From NCBI GenBank assembly GCA_046483125.1, contig JAWODU010000082.1:1-11361 (forward strand): DNA of 11,361 nt. Direction: 5' to 3'. This DNA comes from JAWODU01 sp046483125. GTDB lineage: Bacteria; Verrucomicrobiota; Kiritimatiellia; UBA8416; JAWODU01. This document shows, piece after piece, positions 6,454-11,361 of this stretch (the stretch's first letter is position 1; the number at the start of each line of letters is the position of its first letter). The notes under the pieces were generated by a model. The model was not told the DNA's origin, ran no database searches, and saw nothing but the letters and a program-made list of their open reading frames with translations. The position numbers and the translations under genes were made by a program.

Positions 6454-6687
6454 TTGAGCGGACCTGATCGGACGGCATTGATAAGAGAACTGCGTGCACG
6501 ACTCGGCCTGACGCAGGAGAAGTTCGCGGCGCGATTGGGCGTCTCGTTCCCGACAATCAATCGTTGGGAGAATGGACGCTCCGTCCCATCGCCGCTTGCG
6601 CTCCAGAGAGTTGAGCAGATTCTCCGGGAGATGAAGGACAGAGGCAAGGACTTGCTCGTCGAGCATTTCCCGGAATCGGGATTGTGA
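6454..6687 (+). CDS. Xre-type HTH regulator of the hsd operon
   Basis: The 77-residue protein is a helix-turn-helix_3 (Cro/Xre) domain with almost nothing else: LIRELRARLGLTQEKFAARLGVSFPTINRWENGRSVPSPLALQRVEQIL. Small regulators of this kind commonly precede hsdM or other modification genes and are thought to time methylase expression. I chose TTG at 6454 because GAGGAAG lies 4 nt upstream. A TTG at 6430 in the same frame has no ribosome binding site and would only add eight residues. The gene ends 8 nt before hsdM, and its stop overlaps the hsdM Shine-Dalgarno GAGG, so the two are co-transcribed. Confidence 0.82.
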   Translation: MSGPDRTALIRELRARLGLTQEKFAARLGVSFPTINRWENGRSVPSPLALQRVEQILREMKDRGKDLLVEHFPESGL

Positions 6688-6695
6688 GGTAACTT

Positions 6696-8522
6696 ATGGC
6701 AAGCAGCAATGGTGCCAATCTGGGCTTTGAGACCCAGCTATGGGCGGCGGCAGACAAGATGCGCGGTCACATGGACGCAGGCGAGTACAAGCACGTCGTG
6801 CTCGGCCTGATCTTTCTCAAATATATCTCCGACTCATTCCAAGCCAGATATGACGAACTGGCCGCCAAACAAAAGAAAGAGTTCACAGACCCGGAAGACC
6901 GGGACGAGTACGCCGCTGCGAATATCTTCTGGGTTCCCGTTCAGTCCCGCTGGAAAAACATTCAGAATAATGCCAAGCAAGCAACCATCGGCCAGACAAT
7001 CGACGACGCGATGACCGCCATCGAACGGGAGAATCCTTCGCTGAAGGGCGTGCTTCCCAAGAACTACTCCCGCCCCGACCTTGACAAACACCGGCTCGGA
7101 GAGCTGATCGACATTATCAGTAAGATAGGCTTGGGCGACGATAAATCACGCTCCAAAGACATTCTCGGGCGCGTGTATGAGTATTTCCTTGCCCGTTTTG
7201 CCGCCGCAGAGGGCAAAGGGGGCGGCGAGTTCTACACGCCGCAATGCGTCGTGAAGATCCTCGTGCGGATGATCGAACCCTACAAGGGCCGCGTTTTCGA
7301 CCCGTGTTGCGGTTCGGGCGGCATGTTCGTGCAGTCCGAGCGCTTTGTCGAGGAGCACGGCGGCAACGTCGGCGATATCGTGGTCTATGGACAGGAGTCC
7401 AACCCGACGACGTGGCGGCTGGCAAAGATGAACCTCGCAATCCGTGGCATTGACGCCAATCTCGGCCCCCATCATGCGGACAGCTTTCGGAATGACCTGC
7501 ACAAGGACTTGAAAGCCGACTACATCCTCGCGAATCCCCCGTTCAACATGAGCGACTGGGGCGGCGACCGGCTCCGTGACGATGCCCGATGGAAGTACGG
7601 CGCACCTCCCGTGAGTAACGCGAACTACGCATGGATTCAGCACTTCGCGCACCATCTCTCACCGACCGGGATAGCGGCCTTCGTCATGGCAAACGGCTCT
7701 ATGTCCACAAGCACCACCGCCGAGTTCGAGATTCGCAAGAACATGATCGAGGCCGACCTGATCGACTGCATGATCGCGTTGCCCGGACAGCTCTTCTACA
7801 CGACGCAGATTCCCGTCTGTCTCTGGTTCCTTGCACGCAACAAGAAGAACGGCAAGTTCAGGGACCGGCGCGGCAATACACTGTTCATCGACGCGCGCAA
7901 GATGGGCGCGTTGGTCGATCGCATCCACCGCGAACTATCGGAAGACGACCTCGACCGCATTGCGCGAACCTATCATTCGTGGCGCGGGGAGAAAGACGCC
8001 GGCCAATACGACGATGTCCCCGGCTTCTGCAAGTCCACACCAATAGACGTGATGAAGGCCAGCGGCTACGTACTCACACCGGGGCGTTACGTCGGCGCGG
8101 AGGAAGCCGAGGACGACCTGCCTGCGCCGCGTCCGGGCGTCTTCTTCGTCTATGTCATCGCATGTGAAGGCGGCAGCTACTACATCGGGCATACCGATAA
8201 CATTCCACGCCGGTGGGAAGAACACGTCTCCGGCAAAGGCGCTGACTGGACCAAGAAGAATCGCCCACGCTACATTGTGCACTACGAAGAGTTCAAGAGC
8301 AGGGAAGACGCCGTTGCCCGAGAGAAGGAACTCAAGACCACATCGGGTAGAAGATGGATCAAGGAGGCAATCTCCAACGGACGGGCGCGGCAGGCAGGCG
8401 GCATACCCTTTGAAGAGAAGATGGCGGAGCTTACCGCGACACTGGGGGAACAATTTGCGGAGTCCCGCAAACTGGAAAAAGAGATACGGAGAAATTTGGA
8501 TGCACTCGGATTCAGCCTGTAG
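6696..8522 (+). CDS. hsdM: Type I restriction-modification methyltransferase subunit with inserted GIY-YIG nuclease domain
   Basis: The 608-residue HsdM has an N-terminal HsdM_N helical domain (about 8-130: FETQLWAAADKMRGHMDAGEYKHVVLGLIFLKYISD). An N6-adenine methylase domain follows (about 150-460) with GEFYTP, SAM motif DPCCGSGGMF at 202 and the catalytic NPPF at 280-283. With HsdS it methylates adenine at the recognition site. The C-terminal tail is interrupted: residues 475-568 are foreign and contain a GIY-YIG fold. Visible catalytic elements are Tyr486 in VYV, Tyr496-Ile-Gly498, Arg505/506, His510 and Glu in AREKELK (543/545). The remaining tail (569-608, GIPFEEKMAEL...) is normal for HsdM, so the methylase is probably still active; whether the nuclease is active is unknown. 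GAGG 6 nt before the ATG supports the start. A second hsdM-like 3' end follows after the stop. Confidence 0.92.
   Translation: MASSNGANLGFETQLWAAADKMRGHMDAGEYKHVVLGLIFLKYISDSFQARYDELAAKQKKEFTDPEDRDEYAAANIFWVPVQSRWKNIQNNAKQATIGQTIDDAMTAIERENPSLKGVLPKNYSRPDLDKHRLGELIDIISKIGLGDDKSRSKDILGRVYEYFLARFAAAEGKGGGEFYTPQCVVKILVRMIEPYKGRVFDPCCGSGGMFVQSERFVEEHGGNVGDIVVYGQESNPTTWRLAKMNLAIRGIDANLGPHHADSFRNDLHKDLKADYILANPPFNMSDWGGDRLRDDARWKYGAPPVSNANYAWIQHFAHHLSPTGIAAFVMANGSMSTSTTAEFEIRKNMIEADLIDCMIALPGQLFYTTQIPVCLWFLARNKKNGKFRDRRGNTLFIDARKMGALVDRIHRELSEDDLDRIARTYHSWRGEKDAGQYDDVPGFCKSTPIDVMKASGYVLTPGRYVGAEEAEDDLPAPRPGVFFVYVIACEGGSYYIGHTDNIPRRWEEHVSGKGADWTKKNRPRYIVHYEEFKSREDAVAREKELKTTSGRRWIKEAISNGRARQAGGIPFEEKMAELTATLGEQFAESRKLEKEIRRNLDALGFSL
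8117..8398 (+). mobile_element. Palindrome-bounded GIY-YIG element inserted in hsdM (282 bp)
   Basis: The left end CCTGCCTGCGCCGCG (8117-8131) and right end CGCGGCAGGCAGG (8386-8398) are inverted repeats with one 2-nt bulge. They are identical, 15 of 15 and 13 of 13 bases, to the arms of the 33-bp hairpin at 10937-10969. Between them lies a complete GIY-YIG domain in frame with hsdM. Removing 8117-8398 leaves codons for EEAEDD followed by GIPFEEK, the normal HsdM tail, and 282 is a multiple of 3. Both ends are translated through, as LPAPRP and NGRARQAG, without stops. No target duplication is visible. The domain may mobilise the palindromes (inference). Confidence 0.75.
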
Positions 8523-8532
8523 CAACCGATCC

Positions 8533-8640
8533 GAACAGCCTGTCCGCCGTAGCTCGAAGAGCGAAGGCGGATTCGCCCAATCGGCAACACTTGAGACGGA
8601 AATCAAGAAGAACTTGGCCGCGCTGGGGTTTGAGCTATGA
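8533..8640 (+). pseudogene. Second, remnant hsdM 3' end
   Basis: After removal of the 33-bp element at 8539-8571 this segment is 75 nt long and encodes EQFAQSATLETEIKKNLAALGFEL plus stop. The functional hsdM ends with a 75-nt segment (8448-8522) for EQFAESRKLEKEIRRNLDALGFSL plus stop. I count 42 of 75 identical bases, with most differences at third codon positions, so the two ends are diverged alleles and not a fresh duplication. The TGA of this copy overlaps the next gene's ATG as ATGA, the tight coupling expected of the original hsdM. It lies one frame off the intact hsdM. It is probably a fossil of an earlier hsdM allele left after recombination. Confidence 0.7.
8539..8571 (+). mobile_element. 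REP-like palindromic element, copy 3 (33 bp)
   Basis: The element begins CCTGTCCGCCGTAG and ends GCGAAGGCGGA, with TCCGCC/GGCGGA arms. It sits between GAACAG and TTCGCC of the remnant hsdM end. Its removal rejoins the codons for EQ and FAQSA, and its 33 bp keep the frame, so it was inserted in frame as 11 codons. It closely resembles copy 1 at 6283-6315. Confidence 0.65.
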
Positions 8641-8876
8641 AGGTAAGCGAACTCATCGAGAAACTGAAAGGCTGGCCGCAGGACGCTCGCGTTGTTGCGC
8701 CAGGTTATGAAGACGGCTTGGATGATATTACCGACATTGAGGATGTGTTCATTATGCCCGGAGCACACAAGGAGCACTGGTACTACGGCATACATGACCG
8801 ATTAATAAAGGACGAACCCGGTGCCGAGAAGGCTGTAGGATTGAAGACCACCCGCCGATATGGAGATGATGAGTAA
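8637..8876 (+). CDS. Small conserved-type protein of the hsd operon
   Basis: The 79-residue acidic protein begins MKVSELIEKLKGWPQDARVVAPGYEDGLDDI. It then has a second part with a HWYYGIHD motif and a charged tail. There is no signal peptide or membrane segment, and I cannot assign a domain with certainty. Small proteins starting with a similar SELI-x-KL-x-x-x-P-Q-D-A-x-V-x-x-x-G-Y-E pattern are familiar as hypothetical proteins, some of them near restriction or accessory genes. The ATG is embedded in the stop of the remnant hsdM end (ATGA), and its stop overlaps the next gene (TAATG), so it is tightly coupled on both sides. A role in the complex or its control is only inferred from position. 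Confidence 0.7.
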   Translation: MKVSELIEKLKGWPQDARVVAPGYEDGLDDITDIEDVFIMPGAHKEHWYYGIHDRLIKDEPGAEKAVGLKTTRRYGDDE

Positions 8877-10324
8877 TGATTCGGGTATTCGTCAGTTCGG
8901 TGCAGAAGGAACTCGCCGAGGAACGGCGGGCGGTGAAGGATTTTATCTTGGGCGACCCCCTGTTTCGGCGATTCATCAGCGACGTTTTCCTCTTTGAGGA
9001 CATTCCTGCCAGCGATCGGCAACCCGACAATATCTATCTGACCGAGGTCGAGAAACGGGATATTTACTTGGCCCTGTTGGGCAACGAATACGGCTGGAAG
9101 AACGCAGATGGCAAATCGCCGACGGAACTGGAATTCGATCATGCCACGAAGACCGGAAGGGAACGGCTTGTGTTCATCAAGGGTGAAAACGACAAGGCAC
9201 GCGATTCGGATATGGCAAAACTGGTACGGACAGCGGGCACGCAATTGACCCGCCGACGGTTTGCTGACACACCTGCGTTGATTCGGGAAGTCTACGCTGC
9301 TCTCGTCGGTTACCTCGAACGAAAAGGCTTGCTGCATACACTGCCCTTCGATGACAGCTCTTGCGACGGAGCCACGCTCAAGGATATCGACAGCGCCGCC
9401 ATTGAGGATTTTGTCGATACCGCCGAAGCCAAGGGGCGTCTCACGCTAAAAGGCTCACGCGCACCCAAGGCGGTTTTGCAGAATTTCAAGCTCCTGCGGG
9501 ATGGCAAGCTGACCAATGCTGCTATCCTGCTTTTCGGCAAAGACCCTCGGCGGTTCTTCAACAACATCCAGGTCCACTGCCTGCATTTCTTCGGCACGGA
9601 AAAGCGCAAGCCCATCGCATCCCAGCAACCCTACGAAGGCCGTATCTTCGAGGTCATTGACCAGTCCGTGGAATTCGTGCTAGGCAAGCTGGACCAGCCG
9701 GTTGGCACGAGGGCACACAGCACCCAGGCACCCGGTGACTTCGAAGTACCCCGGTCGGTCATTACCGAAGCGATTGTCAACGCCGTGGCCCACCGCGACT
9801 ATCGCAACACCGGCTTTGTGCAGGTGATTGTCTATGCCGACCGGATCGAGGTCTGGAATCCCGGCGAACTGCCGCACGGCCTGACGCCGGAAAAACTGCG
9901 TCACCCGCATGCGCCGATGCCCCGCAATCCGCTGCTGGCCGAACCACTCTATCGCGTCAAGTTCGTCGAGAAAGCCGGCACCGGCACGACGGACATGATT
10001 GCCGATTGCCTCGCCGCCGGATTGCCCGAGCCCACCTTCGAGCAGAACGGCGCGCATTTTGTCACCACCATCTGGCGAGATTGGATTACCGACGCCGTCA
10101 TGGGCGAACTGGGGCTGAACGAGCGGCAGAAGAAGGGCGTGGCGTTTGTCAAGACCGCAGGAAAGATTTCGAATCCCGAGTATCAGGAGCTAACTGCCTG
10201 CACCAAGAAAACGGCGACCCGGGATTTGACCAGCCTCAAAGAACGGGTTTTCCGCCAAGTAGGAGCGCGTGGCCCTGGTGTCCACTATGTGCTGCGGAGC
10301 AAAAAGGACATAATGGGGACATGA
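8876..10324 (+). CDS. DUF4062 + HATPase + winged-helix protein in the hsd operon
   Basis: The 482-residue protein has three parts. Residues 2-105 (IRVFVSSVQKELAEERRAV...) match DUF4062, a nucleotide-binding-like or TIR-like N-terminal domain found in defence and signalling ATPases. Residues about 130-400 match the COG2865 group of predicted regulators: SAIEDFVDTAEAKGRL..., then a GHKL-type ATP site with Glu298, Asn302, His306-Arg-Asp308 and the AGTGTTDM loop at 367. Residues about 410-475 form a winged helix. COG2865 proteins usually carry an AlbA_2 (Schlafen-like) domain at the N-terminus; here DUF4062 seems to take its place. The protein ends in a sequence encoded by the first 11-bp repeats. 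It is coupled by TAATG to the gene before. A regulator or auxiliary effector of the locus is likely but unproven. Confidence 0.8.
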   Translation: MIRVFVSSVQKELAEERRAVKDFILGDPLFRRFISDVFLFEDIPASDRQPDNIYLTEVEKRDIYLALLGNEYGWKNADGKSPTELEFDHATKTGRERLVFIKGENDKARDSDMAKLVRTAGTQLTRRRFADTPALIREVYAALVGYLERKGLLHTLPFDDSSCDGATLKDIDSAAIEDFVDTAEAKGRLTLKGSRAPKAVLQNFKLLRDGKLTNAAILLFGKDPRRFFNNIQVHCLHFFGTEKRKPIASQQPYEGRIFEVIDQSVEFVLGKLDQPVGTRAHSTQAPGDFEVPRSVITEAIVNAVAHRDYRNTGFVQVIVYADRIEVWNPGELPHGLTPEKLRHPHAPMPRNPLLAEPLYRVKFVEKAGTGTTDMIADCLAAGLPEPTFEQNGAHFVTTIWRDWITDAVMGELGLNERQKKGVAFVKTAGKISNPEYQELTACTKKTATRDLTSLKERVFRQVGARGPGVHYVLRSKKDIMGT

Positions 10325-10838
10325 GTACCATGAAAACGGTAAGCCAGAATGGGGACATAATGGGGACATCGGGTGTCTTGTTTGTCATGCATCCCGATTG
10401 TCTTTCTTTTGCAACAAACTCTCTACGTGTAGGTTACAATCCATTACACGCTGGGCGCCGCCGGTCTGGGATGGGGACATGCCGGCCTGCCGGTGTCGAG
10501 AACCCGGCGTTCATCGCTGAACATGGAATAGGGACATTTATCGGACATATGAGCCGTCGAACCCGTCATAAACCCGTTAAGCCCTCCATGAAACAGGACA
10601 CTTATGACTCAGAAATGACTCATTTGACTCATGGATACGGCTCACAAAGGGCTCAAATGACTCATCCAAACGGGTCGGATATGGGCCAAAGGGGTCATAA
10701 TCGTGCCATAATCTCGTCAAATTCGGCATTCTTTATCGGCCCATCCTCTCGAAATCTATCACCAATCTATCACCAAACCGCGATAATCTATCACCTCCGG
10801 GCTTGGCCGGGTGCGCTTTCAAGGCAGGAATCATCCGA

Positions 10839-10868
10839 CCTGCCCGCCGAAGCCTTGGCGAAGGCGGG
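10839..10868 (+). mobile_element. REP-like palindromic element, copy 4 (30 bp)
   Basis: The element begins CCTGCCCGCCGAAGC and ends GGCGAAGGCGGG, with CCCGCC/GGCGGG arms. It lies between CGA and TAATC, the same context as copy 5. Its removal joins AATCATCCGAT to AATCGACCGAT, an 11-bp tandem repeat with 9 of 11 identical bases. Confidence 0.65.
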
Positions 10869-10936
10869 TAATCGACCGATGTTTCGTGAACTACGTCCGA
10901 TTTCTGATTCGAAGCCAGCCTCGTGGAATCTATCGA

Positions 10937-10969
10937 CCTGCCTGCGCCGCGAGCGACGCGGCAGGCAGG
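10937..10969 (+). mobile_element. Palindromic element, copy 5 (33 bp), empty form of the hsdM element
   Basis: CCTGCCTGCGCCGCG (10937-10951), a 5-nt loop and CGCGGCAGGCAGG (10957-10969) form a hairpin with one 2-nt bulge. Both arms equal those of the GIY-YIG element in hsdM. Its removal joins AATCTATCGAT to AATCTATCGAC, a clean 11-bp tandem repeat (10 of 11), in keeping with the surrounding tract. Confidence 0.72.
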
Positions 10970-11092
10970 TAATCTATCGACGTTTCGGAGAAATCTACCG
11001 ATGGCGGCTACCGCCAAGCATTGCTGGCGCTCCCGAGTATCCGCAACCTATCCGCAACCGACGGCGAAGGTATCCGCAACGGGAGGCCTGCG

Positions 11093-11242
11093 ATGGGTGA
11101 GTGGAAACTCAAAAAAGTGGCTGAGATTGCCGAGGTCATCGGGGGCGGCACGCCCAAGACAAAAAAGGAAGAGTACTGGGGTGGTGACATCCCTTGGCTG
11201 ACGCCGAAAGACCTCTCCGGCGAACACCCGCGCCGGGTGTAA
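11093..11242 (+). pseudogene. hsdS: Truncated type I specificity subunit (5' end only)
   Basis: The 49 codons encode MGEWKLKKVAEIAEVIGGGTPKTKKEEYWGGDIPWLTPKDLSGEHPRRV, an unmistakable start of the first target-recognition domain of HsdS (GGGTP, YWGGDIPWLTPKDL). HsdS normally has about 400 residues with two such domains. Here a TAA comes straight after the conserved start, and none of the three frames downstream continues the family sequence in the remaining 119 nt. GGGAGG at 11081-11086 lies 6 nt before the ATG, so expression would be efficient. Without its recognition domains HsdM should lack specificity from this gene. The break may be a deletion or an insertion junction near 11240, or an assembly join; a full hsdS elsewhere would be needed for activity. 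Confidence 0.8.
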
Positions 11243-11361
11243 ACGAAGAAAGTGGGTGATGCATCGAATTGACTCAAAATACTGGTTGCGACCTTTTTTT
11301 ATCCATGATAATGTCTAGATGCTAGACATTATCATGTGGCAGGATGGTTGCACAACAAAGG
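11243..11361. other. Foreign sequence after the hsdS break
   Basis: The composition turns AT-richer directly after the hsdS stop, with a T-run at 11294-11300 and a long palindrome. No complete gene fits. This may be the start of an inserted element or of a different neighbouring gene whose body lies beyond the window. Confidence 0.4.
11304..11336. promoter_or_regulatory. Perfect 15-bp-arm palindrome
   Basis: CATGATAATGTCTAG and CTAGACATTATCATG are perfect inverted repeats around a 3-nt loop ATG. A T-run lies before it, not after it, so on the + strand it is no intrinsic terminator. On the - strand the hairpin would be followed by an A-run in the template sense (U-run in RNA), so a minus-strand terminator is possible. 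It could also be a large operator over the promoter of a gene beyond the window, or a subterminal hairpin of an insertion sequence. Confidence 0.5.

Larger units (their letters stand above)
10306..11080 (+). repeat. Tract of short words repeated at 11-bp spacing
   Basis: No gene is seen between 10325 and 11092. Instead, successive short words each recur exactly 11 bp later: GGACAT (10306, 10317), GGGGACAT (10351, 10362), GGACAT (10532, 10543), AACCCGT (10560, 10571), TGACTCA (10605, 10616), GGCTCA (10639, 10650), CATAATC (10696, 10707), ATCTATCACC (10754, 10765) and TATCCGCAAC (11038, 11049, and 11071 after two units). Two further pairs reappear when the palindromes at 10839-10868 and 10937-10969 are removed. 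Eleven is not a multiple of three, so protein repeats do not explain it. One helical turn per unit suggests a protein-binding array or a fast-evolving minisatellite. Confidence 0.65.

Noticed and set aside
5940..6467. Open frame overlapping the sigma factor and the following spacer
   Set aside because: Most of it is the sigma factor gene in another frame; the remainder covers a repeat and a promoter and has no recognisable motif.
8152..8640. A separate gene running from within hsdM to 8640
   Set aside because: Up to about 8520 it is hsdM in another frame. Only the last part, from 8533, has family-like sequence, and that is a remnant hsdM end.
10801..10828. Another palindromic insertion between ATCTATCACC and AATCATCCGA
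   Set aside because: The stretch is GC-rich and ends in GGCAGG, but its left end lacks a matching arm, so I could not define element borders.
10006..11100. A 364-codon open frame through the repeat tract
   Set aside because: Its first third is the ATPase gene in another frame, and the rest is translated short DNA repeats and palindromes with no domain.

Overview
The window looks like a chromosomal segment of a GC-rich, probably uncultured and anaerobic bacterium. Every recognised gene is on the + strand, and many neighbours are translationally coupled through ATGA, TAATG or longer overlaps. Palindrome-rich spacer DNA next to an ArsR/DsrE/methyltransferase/ABC cluster made me think of Verrucomicrobiota/Kiritimatiellota-type metagenome assemblies. 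That is a weak impression; no rRNA or tRNA is present to test it.

Positions 1-2280 hold no gene I can support. They are dense in short GC-rich hairpins and contain one regular structure: four 15-bp palindromes of the type TTCCAA-N3-TTGGAA at a 31-32 bp pitch (967-1076).

Positions 2281-6237 form one operon-like run. It contains an ArsR-type repressor with a 9-bp inverted-repeat operator, a tiny protein of two identical-spacing Cys/His modules, a DsrE-like sulfur-carrier protein, a SAM methyltransferase, an ABC ATPase, an ABC-2 permease and an ECF sigma factor. The layout suggests a metal-, metalloid- or thiol-responsive export system (inference).

Positions 6370-11242 form a type I restriction-modification locus: an Xre-type regulator, hsdM, a small conserved-looking protein, a DUF4062 + HATPase/winged-helix protein, and an hsdS that stops after 49 codons. 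No hsdR is in the window.

The striking content is a family of small palindromic insertions in this locus. Four are 30-33 bp hairpins (6283-6315, 8539-8571, 10839-10868, 10937-10969). The fifth (8117-8398, 282 bp) has exactly the ends of the 10937 hairpin, but its 5-nt loop is replaced by an in-frame GIY-YIG nuclease domain, so HsdM carries a nuclease inside its C-terminal tail. Deleting each element on paper rebuilds an older sequence: canonical HsdM, a second hsdM 3' end of equal length, a 39-bp paralogous segment, and 11-bp tandem repeats. I read this as a REP-like palindrome family with a GIY-YIG-bearing member, able to insert in frame into genes.

A second unusual structure is the 770-bp tract before hsdS, where many different short words are each repeated at exactly 11-bp spacing.
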